Shown here piece by piece: positions 1-6,756 of a DNA stretch of 64,000 bases. The position numbers and the translations under genes were made by a program. This DNA comes from Pelomonas sp. Root1217 (GTDB lineage: Bacteria > Pseudomonadota > Gammaproteobacteria > Burkholderiales > Burkholderiaceae_C). Each line of letters starts with the position of its first letter. Position 1 is the stretch's first letter. The notes beneath the pieces were generated by a model. That model had not been told where the DNA came from. It made no database searches and worked only from the letters and a program-made list of their open reading frames with translations. The DNA lies in NCBI RefSeq assembly GCF_001425705.1, contig NZ_LMDC01000028.1, positions 725,536 through 789,535 of the forward strand, read 5' to 3'.

Positions 1-89
1 GCTTCCGTGAACGTGAACACGATGCCGGCGTTTGCCACGCTGCAAAGGGAGGCCGCCAGGATTGCAGCTGCGACGGGAATGGACTTCAT
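1..89 (-). CDS. Secreted protein, N-terminus only (cut by window edge)
   Basis: Only the first 29 codons are in the window. They encode a classical Sec signal peptide: a short basic start (MKS), a hydrophobic stretch rich in Ala/Leu, and an ANA-type cleavage site at about residues 20-22, followed by GIVFTFTE. This start resembles those of PEP-CTERM/exosortase substrates common in Burkholderiales, but the C-terminal sorting signal that would prove it lies outside the window. A GAGGAG-type ribosome binding site lies about 8 bases before the ATG. The sigma-54 type promoter at 127-143 fits this gene, because sigma-54 control is known for PEP-CTERM genes. Signal peptide certain; family uncertain. 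Confidence 0.7.
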   Translation of the reverse strand, partial: MKSIPVAAAILAASLCSVANAGIVFTFTE

Positions 90-126
90 GGCGGATCTCC
101 TCAAGGAATTTCAATGATCTTCACAA

Positions 127-143
127 TGCAACAGCCATGCCAA
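127..143 (-). promoter_or_regulatory. Sigma-54 (RpoN) -24/-12 promoter
   Basis: The minus strand reads TTGGCATG-GCTG-TTGCA. The RpoN consensus is TTGGCACG-N4-TTGCA, so only one conserved base differs, and the GG and GC dinucleotides have the required 10-base gap. Transcription would start near base 116, leaving a leader of about 27 bases before the ATG at 89. RpoN promoters need an activator bound upstream; the palindrome at 185-204 lies at a suitable distance. Confidence 0.7.
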
Positions 144-184
144 GCAGCGAATCCCTTAAAAATCAATAGGTTGACGACGTCATG

Positions 185-204
185 CCCCTAGTTTGAACTA
201 GGGG
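185..204. promoter_or_regulatory. Perfect 9+9 bp inverted repeat, candidate activator site
   Basis: CCCCTAGTT and AACTAGGGG flank a two-base centre. The site lies about 70-90 bases upstream of the expected sigma-54 start point at ~116, where enhancer-binding activators usually sit. It could serve the leftward secreted-protein gene or the rightward DUF6249 gene at 339. Which protein binds it is not visible here. Confidence 0.5.
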
Positions 205-338
205 TGTAAATTTCTTTGACATTCAAAAACCCTCAACTCAAGGGGTGCACGCGCGCTTTTTCTTCGCTTGCTGAATCCAAACGTCGCGGCCAGCCGCTCC
301 AAGGAAGCACCATCCACCCATTTCCCTGGAGCCCGCCC

Positions 339-758
339 ATGTTCTTCGACCGCTTTCAGGAAATCAGCCCGCTGATGATCCCCATCCTGTCGCTGCTGAT
401 TCCGATCGTCGCCATCGTCGCCCACTACCTGGGCAAGGCGCACACCGAGCGGCAGCGCCACGAGACTATCCGCGAGCTGGCCCGCGCCGGCCAGCCCATC
501 CCGCCCGAGCTGCTGGGCGACGTGCAGGACAGCGACTGGCACCGCGCCAAGCGCGACCAGGCCAACCCCAACCGCATCCTCGTGCCTGCCGTCATCAACA
601 TCGGCGTCGGCCTGGGCCTGATGGGCATGTTCAACGCCATGATGCCGGGCGCCTGGCTGTGGAGCATCGGCCTGATTCCGCTGTTCCTGGGGCTGGGACT
701 GGCGGTGTACTGGGCCGTTGAACGCAAGCAGCAACCGCCGCAATCCCCGCAACCGTGA
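339..758 (+). CDS. DUF6249-type small membrane protein
   Basis: A 139-residue protein with an N-terminal membrane segment (about residues 10-32), a charged HTERQRHETIRE segment followed by a conserved-looking GQPIPPELL stretch, and two further membrane helices near the C-terminus (about 80-130). This arrangement matches DUF6249-type proteins, which often precede ECF sigma factors. The ATG at 339 has a GGAG about 10 bases upstream; an in-frame ATG at 216 would add a poorly conserved-looking, basic 41-residue leader. The stop overlaps the GTG start of the sigma factor (GTGA), so the two are probably translationally coupled. Role unknown; sensing or membrane stress is an inference from context. 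Confidence 0.65.
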   Translation: MFFDRFQEISPLMIPILSLLIPIVAIVAHYLGKAHTERQRHETIRELARAGQPIPPELLGDVQDSDWHRAKRDQANPNRILVPAVINIGVGLGLMGMFNAMMPGAWLWSIGLIPLFLGLGLAVYWAVERKQQPPQSPQP

Positions 759-1318
759 CCTCCGGCGTCCCCGCCGCGCCGACCGAGGCGGTCCTGCAAG
801 AGGATCGCCTGGTGGCTCGTGCCGCCGCCGGCGACCGCACGGCCTTCGCCGCCCTCGTGCAGGCCCACCAGGGCTATCTGCGCAAGCTGCTCGGCCGCGT
901 CTGCAAAGGCGACCTGGGCCGCGCCGATGACCTGGCGCAGGAGGCTTTCGTTCGCGCCTGGCGTGCCCTGCCCAAGTTCCGCGGCGAGGCGCGCTTTCGC
1001 ACCTGGCTGACGCGGCTGGCCTATTCCGCGTTGTCGGCCGAGAGGCCGACCCTGCCGCTGCTGGACGACACGCCGCCCGAGGTCGGGGCGCACAGCGACT
1101 TCGCCCCAGGTGCCGATTGGCGCCTCGACCTCGACCGCGCCATGGCCGATCTCAGCGAGGCCCAGCGCCATGCGCTGCTGCTCTGCTACGGCGCCGACCT
1201 CAGCCACGCCGAAGCCGCCCTCGTGCTGGGCTGGCCGCTCGGCACGGTCAAGACACAAGTGCTGCGCGCCAAGGCCAAGCTGCGCGCGCAACTGCAAGCA
1301 TGGGAGCCCACGCCATGA
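755..1318 (+). CDS. ECF-type RNA polymerase sigma factor
   Basis: A 187-residue protein with the two ECF sigma domains: region 2 (about residues 25-90, with DDLAQEAFVRAW and the FRTWLTRLAYS helix that melts and reads the -10) and region 4 (about 125-180, where LSHAEAALVLGW and GTVKTQVLRAKAKLR form the helix-turn-helix reading the -35). The linker is short, as expected for the family. The GTG start overlaps the upstream stop and the ATG of the next gene overlaps its own stop (ATGA), so 339-1647 is one tightly coupled operon. Regulation most likely by the membrane-anchored product that follows; the target promoters cannot be read from the window. Confidence 0.9.
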   Translation: MTSGVPAAPTEAVLQEDRLVARAAAGDRTAFAALVQAHQGYLRKLLGRVCKGDLGRADDLAQEAFVRAWRALPKFRGEARFRTWLTRLAYSALSAERPTLPLLDDTPPEVGAHSDFAPGADWRLDLDRAMADLSEAQRHALLLCYGADLSHAEAALVLGWPLGTVKTQVLRAKAKLRAQLQAWEPTP

Positions 1319-1647
1319 CGATTCCCAACACGAATCACGACGACGACGCTGTTTTTGATGACGCGCTGCGGCAGCAGTTGCAGGAGGACGGCGACCCCGA
1401 TGACGACGGCTTCAGCCTGCGGGTGATGACGGCTCTGGCGCCGAAAGGCATTTCACCTCAGCAGCGCCGCTGGGCGCGGTGGGTCAGGCGGGCGCAGTGG
1501 TTGGCAATCAGCGCTGCAGCGCTCGGCACGGCGGCGCTGCTGGCGGGCGCGAATGACCCACTGGATACGCCGCGTGTGGTGGGCGCGGTGACGCTGGTGG
1601 GGCTGCTGGTCTTTTGGTCGATTCCGAGTCGATGGAGTCGTGGGTGA
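1315..1647 (+). CDS. Probable membrane-anchored anti-sigma factor
   Basis: A 110-residue protein: an acidic N-terminal half (DDDAVFDDALRQQLQEDGDPDDD) of about 40 residues, a basic juxtamembrane stretch (RRWARWVRR) and two closely spaced hydrophobic helices (about residues 63-80 and 89-104). It has no zinc-binding HxxxCxxC motif. Position directly after and overlapping an ECF sigma gene, together with one cytosolic part and a membrane anchor, suggests an anti-sigma role. This is inference from context; no family motif is recognised. Confidence 0.55.
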   Translation: MTIPNTNHDDDAVFDDALRQQLQEDGDPDDDGFSLRVMTALAPKGISPQQRRWARWVRRAQWLAISAAALGTAALLAGANDPLDTPRVVGAVTLVGLLVFWSIPSRWSRG

Positions 1648-1686
1648 ATCGCGGAATCTCCAGGTCGCTCAAGCCGCAGTAACGTA

Positions 1687-2256
1687 ATGGCTGCGTTCAT
1701 GACATACCAACCCATCTTCCCTGCCGCATTGCAGCCGGCCGCGTCAGCACTATTGCGCGCATTTTCCACTGTGGAGTTTGCGCCAGCATTGCAAGGATTT
1801 AGAGCCCTTGTACAGGGAGAGTTGCTCTCTGCTCCCTACCGCGTCTACTACCCGCCCGGCGAACTTCGGTCGGTGATCGCCAGGTCAACTGGCGACGAAA
1901 AAACACTTGCACTCAGCCTCGGGACGAGGCACTGGGATGGATACGTTCGCGAGGAATGCGTGCGGCAGCTATTTGCCGTTGATCGTCCATGGATCGTTCC
2001 CTTTGTCGTCGAGCTGATTGGCGAGTACGTCGTTGAGATCGTGGAAGTGATTGCTGCTGCTTTTCCCAAAATGAACGCTGCACAATTCGCTGACTTTGCG
2101 ATGCAGAACCCAAAGTTCATGGCGACCACAAGACGGCGGGCTACGAGCTATTGGGACTGCTACTACCGCAGTTGCTTCCCCACCCTTCAAACCTACCCCG
2201 CCATCGCAGCACTCAACGCAATCGAGCAGATTCCCACGCTCAAGCCGCACTCTTGA
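1687..2256 (+). CDS. Hypothetical protein (orphan, atypical codon use)
   Basis: A 189-residue soluble-looking protein that I do not recognise. It has no signal peptide and no membrane span. Helix-rich stretches such as GYVREECVRQLF and VVELIGEYVVEIVEVI recall HEAT-like or immunity-type helical proteins, but no motif settles this. The codon use is visibly less GC-biased at third positions (many gat, gaa, aat, act) than in all neighbours, which suggests more recent acquisition. A second in-frame ATG at 1699 is an alternative start. It ends 17 bases inside the convergent SdpI-like gene. Confidence 0.6.
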   Translation: MAAFMTYQPIFPAALQPAASALLRAFSTVEFAPALQGFRALVQGELLSAPYRVYYPPGELRSVIARSTGDEKTLALSLGTRHWDGYVREECVRQLFAVDRPWIVPFVVELIGEYVVEIVEVIAAAFPKMNAAQFADFAMQNPKFMATTRRRATSYWDCYYRSCFPTLQTYPAIAALNAIEQIPTLKPHS

Positions 2257-2617
2257 ACTTGCCCCGCTGCGACAGGCAATAGGCCACGGGCACAGCCACC
2301 CCCGCCAGCACCGCGGCGGAACCGGCCGCGACGGCTACCGGGATGGGGGCGAACGCCCACAAGGCGACATAGACAAGTCCGCTGATCGTGATGGACCAGC
2401 CGCCGAGCCGGTTGACCTTGCGGGCCAGCTCGCTGGGGAAGAAGCGCTTGGGCATGCGGTTGCCGTACCAGGCAATCATGAGCCCATTCATGGCAATGAC
2501 CACCCGGGTGACGGCGTCGCCGTCCGCAAAGCCCAGCTTGCGCGCCCAGGTCATGCCCAGCGCCACGGCGATGATGCCGCCGCCCCACGCAAGGCCTGCA
2601 ATCAGATCAGCTTTCAT
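2240..2617 (-). CDS. SdpI-like small membrane protein
   Basis: A 125-residue membrane protein with about four helices (residues ~5-23, ~38-52, ~72-88, ~93-113). The WYGNRMPK and ARKVNRLGGW segments resemble the G-x-R-x-P and W-x-K-x-N-R-x-G-G motifs of SdpI-family proteins, which in Bacillus give immunity to the SdpC toxin. Its ATG overlaps the stop of the SdpR-type repressor gene (ATGA), the classic sdpR-sdpI arrangement. In proteobacteria the role of these pairs is not settled. No toxin gene is seen nearby. Confidence 0.6.
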   Translation of the reverse strand: MKADLIAGLAWGGGIIAVALGMTWARKLGFADGDAVTRVVIAMNGLMIAWYGNRMPKRFFPSELARKVNRLGGWSITISGLVYVALWAFAPIPVAVAAGSAAVLAGVAVPVAYCLSQRGKFKSAA

Positions 2618-2910
2618 CGCGCGATCTCCTTCTTGGGTTCCGGCGCGTCGGCGCTCGGGCTGAACGAATGGACGAAGCCCAGCAGTGCTTCTTCGAGCAC
2701 GGACAGCTTCAGGTGATACAGGACGGACTTGCCCGCCTTCTCGGCGTGAACGAGGTCGGCTTCCTTCAGCACGGTGAAGTGCGCCGACATCGTGGGCTTG
2801 GAGACATTGAACTGGTCGCTCAGTTCGCCGGCGCTCAAGGGGCCCTGCCTCAGGAGCTGCAGCACCTGGCGACGGGTCGGGTCGGAAAGTGCTTTGAAAA
2901 CCTTGTTCAT
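2614..2910 (-). CDS. ArsR/SdpR-family autorepressor
   Basis: A 98-residue winged-helix repressor of the ArsR superfamily. It begins with the typical FKALSDPTRRQVLQLL helix; the recognition helix is in ELSDQFNVSKPTMSAHF (about residues 29-46), followed by the wing with GKSVLYHL (61-68). No cysteine or histidine cluster for metal sensing is present, in line with the metal-independent SdpR branch. The gene has no ribosome binding site; its predicted promoter and a perfect palindrome lie immediately before the start codon (2916-2945), which points to tight autorepression and a leaderless mRNA. It overlaps the SdpI-like gene. Confidence 0.85.
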   Translation of the reverse strand: MNKVFKALSDPTRRQVLQLLRQGPLSAGELSDQFNVSKPTMSAHFTVLKEADLVHAEKAGKSVLYHLKLSVLEEALLGFVHSFSPSADAPEPKKEIAR

Positions 2911-2915
2911 GACTT

Positions 2916-2945
2916 GATGATTAGCTAATCATCGAAACGTGTCAA
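2916..2945 (-). promoter_or_regulatory. sdpR promoter overlapped by 18-bp palindromic operator
   Basis: GATGATTAG-CTAATCATC (2916-2933) is a perfect palindrome 5 bases before the repressor's ATG. On the minus strand TTGACA (2945-2940) is a consensus -35, with AATCAT (2922-2917) as -10 at 17 bases. The predicted start of transcription is at or next to base 2910, the A of the start codon. A repressor bound to the palindrome would cover the -10 element. Confidence 0.7.
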
Positions 2946-3109
2946 GGGCACCCGGCACCGCCGACTGGTGCATCAACGCCCCACGGCGAGGCATGTGATC
3001 CCGGCCGCGAAGGCCATATGAAGGTCCGCCAAAAGGCGGCGCACCGAGCGACGCCCGGTACGCCCAACGCAGAGCCAGCGCAAAGGCTGGCACGCAATGA
3101 TTGGCACGC

Positions 3110-3140
3110 TTGATGCTGGAGTACCGATTGGTATACCAAT
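3110..3140 (+). promoter_or_regulatory. ABC-importer promoter with GntR-type operator
   Basis: ATTGGTATACCAAT (3127-3140) is a perfect 14-bp palindrome of the TNGTNNNACNA class bound by FadR/FCD-type GntR regulators. It overlaps a plausible sigma-70 promoter: TTGATG (3110-3115), 16 bases, TATACC (3132-3137). A GntR/FCD gene ends the same gene cluster (6037-6756), so it is the natural candidate to bind here and repress by covering the -10 region. Confidence 0.65.
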
Positions 3141-3149
3141 ACGTGCACC

Positions 3150-3296
3150 ATGACAGAGCGAAGCCTTCTGACCCTTGGAGACTGGCACCGGGCCTACCTG
3201 GACGGCGCGTCGCCCCGTGAGTTGGTGGGCGTGCATGCCTGGGTGCACCTCGCCGTGGCAGGCGGGCTCACATGGCCAACCCGAGCAGCGCCCTGA
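3150..3296 (+). CDS. 48-codon ORF, possible amidase/allophanate-hydrolase remnant
   Basis: The ATG lies only ~6 bases after the expected transcription start of the promoter at 3110-3140, and no ribosome binding site precedes it. The first ~25 residues (LTLGDWHRAYLDGASPRELV) resemble the N-terminal helix of amidase-signature enzymes such as allophanate hydrolase; the remainder does not. It may be the stub left after deletion of an enzyme gene that once headed this operon, a short leader peptide, or a chance ORF. The resemblance is from memory and is not proven. Confidence 0.3.
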   Translation: MTERSLLTLGDWHRAYLDGASPRELVGVHAWVHLAVAGGLTWPTRAAP

Positions 3297-3324
3297 CCCT
3301 TCTCAATCACCCAAGGAGCCGACC

Positions 3325-4311
3325 ATGACCGATTCGTTCAAACCCCAGCGCCGCACCTTGCTGGGCGCGGCCGCCGCCGTTGCCACGCTGGGCGCGCCCG
3401 CACTGGTGCGCGCCCAGACGCCCAAGATCCGCATCGGCTACTGGCCGGTAGCGGCCGGGCTGCCGTTCTACGCGGCAGTGGAAAAAGGTTACTTCAAGGA
3501 GGCCGGGCTGGACGTGGAGGCGCTCAAGTTCGCTGGCGCCCAGCAGGTGATGGAGGCCATGCTGGCCGGCCGCTGCGACGGCAGCTCCAACGGCACTGGG
3601 TCGGGCAACCTGGGCGTGGGCGAGATTGCTTCGCCGGGCCTGTTCAAGATCATCGCCACCAACCCGAGCAACCAGAAGTACGTGCTCGACCAGTTCCTCG
3701 TGCCCAAGGACAGCCCCGTCAAGACGCTGGCCGAGCTGAAGGGCAAACGCGTCGCCAGCGGCCCCGGCATCCAGAACAAGACGCTGGCCATGGCCGTGCT
3801 GGAGCGCGCCGGCGCGCCGGGCACGACGGTGACCGAGTTGCCCATCGGCCAGCACGTGGCCGCACTCGCAGCCGGCCAGGTGGACGCCGTCTACACCCTG
3901 GAACCCACCGGCACCGTGGGCCGGCTCAACGGCACGACGCGCGTGCTGGAAGCTGGCGTCATCGCCAAGTACATCCTCGGCGACCCGCTGGCACCCTGGC
4001 ATGGAGGCTCGGCCACGCTGACGACCGAATTCATCAAGAAGCACCCTGCCGAGACCAAGAAGTACATCGCCGCCTATGCCCGCGGCATCGACCTCGTGCG
4101 CAAGGACCCGGCCCAGGCGCGCGCCTTCCTGAAGGGCTACACGGCCATCGAAGGCCCGCTGACCGGCGAGGTGCCGCTGGCCTCCTACATGCTCTACAAC
4201 GAGTTCACGCCCAGCGACGTGGCGGCCTTCCAGAAGTTCTTCGATCTCTTCACCGAGAAGGGCGTGTTCGAGAAGAAGCTGGACGTCACGACCCTGATCT
4301 ACAAGGCATGA
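3325..4311 (+). CDS. NitT/TauT-type ABC transporter substrate-binding protein
   Basis: A 328-residue periplasmic binding protein of the NMT1/THI5-like (SsuA/TauA) superfamily. It starts with a Tat-like leader (QRRTLLGAAAA, cleavage after about residue 30, VRAQ). The mature part has the family pattern: RIGYWPVAAGLPFYAAVEKG near the N-terminus, then FKEAGLDVE and the GQVDAVYTLEP segment. Start chosen at 3325, where AAGGAG lies about 8 bases upstream. It is the first transporter gene of a unit with permease (5-base gap) and ATPase. Members import nitrate, taurine, sulfonates, pyrimidine precursors or aromatic acids; the substrate cannot be told from sequence. Confidence 0.88.
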   Translation: MTDSFKPQRRTLLGAAAAVATLGAPALVRAQTPKIRIGYWPVAAGLPFYAAVEKGYFKEAGLDVEALKFAGAQQVMEAMLAGRCDGSSNGTGSGNLGVGEIASPGLFKIIATNPSNQKYVLDQFLVPKDSPVKTLAELKGKRVASGPGIQNKTLAMAVLERAGAPGTTVTELPIGQHVAALAAGQVDAVYTLEPTGTVGRLNGTTRVLEAGVIAKYILGDPLAPWHGGSATLTTEFIKKHPAETKKYIAAYARGIDLVRKDPAQARAFLKGYTAIEGPLTGEVPLASYMLYNEFTPSDVAAFQKFFDLFTEKGVFEKKLDVTTLIYKA

Positions 4312-4315
4312 GGCC

Positions 4316-5155
4316 ATGACCATCGTGGACCCCACCCCCGCCGCTGCCCAGCCCTGGCGCGCACCCGTCGCCGACGGCCAACCGGCCGTGCGCCTGCCGC
4401 GCTTCAACGTCGCCAAGCTGCTGCCGTTCATCGGCCCGCTGATCCTCTTCATCATCTGGGATCTGGTGGTGCGCCTCGGCCTGATCCGGCCCATCCTGCT
4501 GCCGCCGCCGCTGGACACGCTCCAGACCCTCGTCGTCGGCCTGGCCGGCGGGCCGCTGCTGCTGGATTTCGCCACCACGGTGTGGCGCACGGTGCAGGCC
4601 TTCCTGATCGCCGCCGTCATCGGCGTGCCGCTGGGCGTGCTGCTGGGCAGCAACGAGCGCGCCTACCGCAGCGTCGAGTTCCTGATCGACTTCTTCCGCT
4701 CCACGCCCTCGTCGGCACTCATCCCGCTGTTCCTGCTGATCTTCGGCGTGTCGGACATCAACAAGATCGCCATCGCGGCTTTCGGCGCGCTGCTCATCGT
4801 CGTGTTCAACAGTGCCTATGGCGTCATCAACGCGCGCAAGCAGCGCGTCATGGCGGCCAAGGTGATGGGCGCCTCGCGCTGGCAGATCTTCAAGGACGTG
4901 CTGGTGTGGGAGAGCCTGCAGCCCAGCTTCGTGGGCCTGCGCTCGGCCGTGTCGATGGCGCTCGTCATCGTCGTCGTGGCCGAGATGTTCATCGGCTCGG
5001 ACAACGGCCTGGGCCACCGCATCATCGACGCCCAGCAGGTGCTCAACGTGAAGACCATGTACGCCGCCATCCTGGCCGCGGGCATCCTGGGCTATGTGCT
5101 CAACATCCTGTTCCTGGTGCTGGAACGCAAGATCGTCCATTGGAATGGAAGGTAA
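4316..5155 (+). CDS. NitT/TauT-type ABC transporter permease
   Basis: A 279-residue inner-membrane protein of the SsuC/TauC family. A hydrophobic helix at about residues 38-56 is followed by the six-helix permease core (about 85-275). The cytoplasmic coupling loop that contacts the ATPase is visible as VMAAKVMGASRWQIFKDVLV (about 180-199), with the EAA-like A-x-x-x-G-A-S core. It follows the binding-protein gene by 4 bases and precedes the ATPase by 2, so the three form one transport operon. Confidence 0.9.
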   Translation: MTIVDPTPAAAQPWRAPVADGQPAVRLPRFNVAKLLPFIGPLILFIIWDLVVRLGLIRPILLPPPLDTLQTLVVGLAGGPLLLDFATTVWRTVQAFLIAAVIGVPLGVLLGSNERAYRSVEFLIDFFRSTPSSALIPLFLLIFGVSDINKIAIAAFGALLIVVFNSAYGVINARKQRVMAAKVMGASRWQIFKDVLVWESLQPSFVGLRSAVSMALVIVVVAEMFIGSDNGLGHRIIDAQQVLNVKTMYAAILAAGILGYVLNILFLVLERKIVHWNGR

Positions 5156-5157
5156 GC

Positions 5158-5979
5158 ATGAATGCCGTACTCAATGCCCCCGTCGTCGCCGACGTGCCCG
5201 TGCGGCCCTTCCAGCCCGGCCCTTCAGGCACCCACATCACCATCCGCGGCCTGACGAAATACTTCGCCGGATGGCCGCTGTACGAGGACTTCAACCTAGA
5301 CATCCCCAAGCACAAGATCGTCTCGGTCTTCGGCCCCAACGGCTGCGGCAAGAGCACGCTGATCAACATGATCGCGGGGCTCATCCCCATCGACTCGGGG
5401 CAGATCCTGTTCGACGGCAAGAACTTGCGCGACACCAAGATCGGCTACGTCTTCCAGAACTACCGCGAGGCAATGTTCCCGTGGATGCGCACCATCGACA
5501 ACATCGCCTACCCGCTGAAGATGGAAGGCCGCAGCAAGGCCGAAGTGGACCGCCGCATGGCCGAGCTGGTGGAGAGCTTCGACGTCAAGTTCGACTTGCA
5601 CCGCTACCCTTACGAGCTGTCGGGCGGGCAGCAGCAGACGGCGTCCATCATGCGGGCGCTGGCGCCCGGCCCCGAGGTGCTGTTCCTGGACGAGCCCTTC
5701 TCGGCGCTGGACTTCGAGATGACGCTGTTCATCCGCGAGAAGCTGCAAGAGGTGTTCATGCAGACAGGCACGACCATGATGCTGGTTTCGCACGACCTGG
5801 AGGAGGCCGTGTACCTTGCCGACGAGGTGCTGCTGCTGACCAAGCGGCCGACCCGCGTGGCCGAGATCCTGAAGTACGAGGACCCGCGGCCGCGCACGGT
5901 GGCCACCTTGTCGGAGCCCAGCTTCATCACGGCCAAGAAGCAGAGCCTGGAGATCTTCCAGCGCGAGGTGCGGCGTTGA
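5158..5979 (+). CDS. NitT/TauT-type ABC transporter ATP-binding protein
   Basis: A 273-residue ABC ATPase. Walker A is GPNGCGKS (residues 59-66), the Q-loop is in YVFQNYREAMFPW (about 97-109), the signature LSGGQ is at 154-158 and Walker B LFLDEP at 175-180, with the H-loop in LVSHDLEEAVYLADEV. The family-typical MFPWM segment of SsuB/TauB proteins is present. An N-terminal extension of ~25 residues is less conserved. It powers the permease encoded just upstream. Confidence 0.92.
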   Translation: MNAVLNAPVVADVPVRPFQPGPSGTHITIRGLTKYFAGWPLYEDFNLDIPKHKIVSVFGPNGCGKSTLINMIAGLIPIDSGQILFDGKNLRDTKIGYVFQNYREAMFPWMRTIDNIAYPLKMEGRSKAEVDRRMAELVESFDVKFDLHRYPYELSGGQQQTASIMRALAPGPEVLFLDEPFSALDFEMTLFIREKLQEVFMQTGTTMMLVSHDLEEAVYLADEVLLLTKRPTRVAEILKYEDPRPRTVATLSEPSFITAKKQSLEIFQREVRR

Positions 5980-6036
5980 ACATGCTCGCCGAGCAGAACA
6001 GCTTGCTCACGCCGCCCGCTGGCTAAGATCGCCGGC

Positions 6037-6756
6037 ATGCGGGCTATCGTCGACTCTTCTGCCAGCGCGCCGCGTGCCGGCCGTCCCAATCTGGCCGAGC
6101 AGGTCTACGCCCGGCTCAAGGCCGAGCTGAACGACTTCCAGCTCGTGCCGGGCGACCGCTTCTCGGAGGCCGAACTGGGCCTGCGCCTGGGCGTCAGCCG
6201 CACGCCGGTGCGCGAGGCACTGTTCAGGTTGCGCAACGAGGGCTTTCTCGACGTCGAGGCCAAGTCGGGGTGGTGCGTGCGGCCGATCGATTTCGGCCGG
6301 TTGGAGCAGCTCTACGACCTGCGCGTGATCCTGGAGCTGGCAGCGGTGTCACGGCTGTGCGCCCACACCGGCACGCCGCCGCCCGAGCTGGAGTCGCTGA
6401 AGGCCATCTGGCTCATCCCCGCCGCCGAGCGCCTGAGCGATGCGCGCGAGGTGGGCCAGCTTGACGAGGCCTTCCACGCCACGCTGGTGAGGGCGGCAGG
6501 CAATGCCGAGATGGCCCGTGTGCACTGGGACGTGACCGAGCAGATCCGCATCATCCGCCACCTGGATTTCACGCGCGGCCACCGCATCGAGGCCACCTAC
6601 GCCGAGCACGCCAAGATCCTGCGAGCGGTCATGCAGCGCAAGGTCGAGCAGGCCCAGTTGCTGCTGCGCAGCCATGTCGAGCAGAGCAAGGCCGAGGTGC
6701 GCAAGATCACGCTCGCCACGCTGCACGAGGCGCGGGAGAAGTCGGCGGCGCGCTAG
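6037..6756 (+). CDS. GntR-family (FadR/FCD) transcriptional regulator
   Basis: A 239-residue repressor: N-terminal winged helix (about residues 20-85) with the GntR pattern (LAEQVYARLKAEL, SEAELGLRLGVSRTPVREAL, LRNEGFLDV) and a C-terminal all-helical FCD ligand domain (about 95-230). The FCD metal-site histidines may be those of DEAFHATLVRAAGN, H-L-D-F-T and LLRSHVEQ, as in the family. It follows the ATPase gene by 57 bases in the same orientation. The palindrome at 3127-3140 is the expected operator, and the effector is probably the transporter's substrate or a derivative. Confidence 0.88.
   Translation: MRAIVDSSASAPRAGRPNLAEQVYARLKAELNDFQLVPGDRFSEAELGLRLGVSRTPVREALFRLRNEGFLDVEAKSGWCVRPIDFGRLEQLYDLRVILELAAVSRLCAHTGTPPPELESLKAIWLIPAAERLSDAREVGQLDEAFHATLVRAAGNAEMARVHWDVTEQIRIIRHLDFTRGHRIEATYAEHAKILRAVMQRKVEQAQLLLRSHVEQSKAEVRKITLATLHEAREKSAAR

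Noticed and set aside
2942-3248. Minus-strand ORFs in the 2.9-3.3 kb gap
   Set aside because: No domain or ribosome binding site, and they cross the promoter and operator that serve the plus-strand operon.
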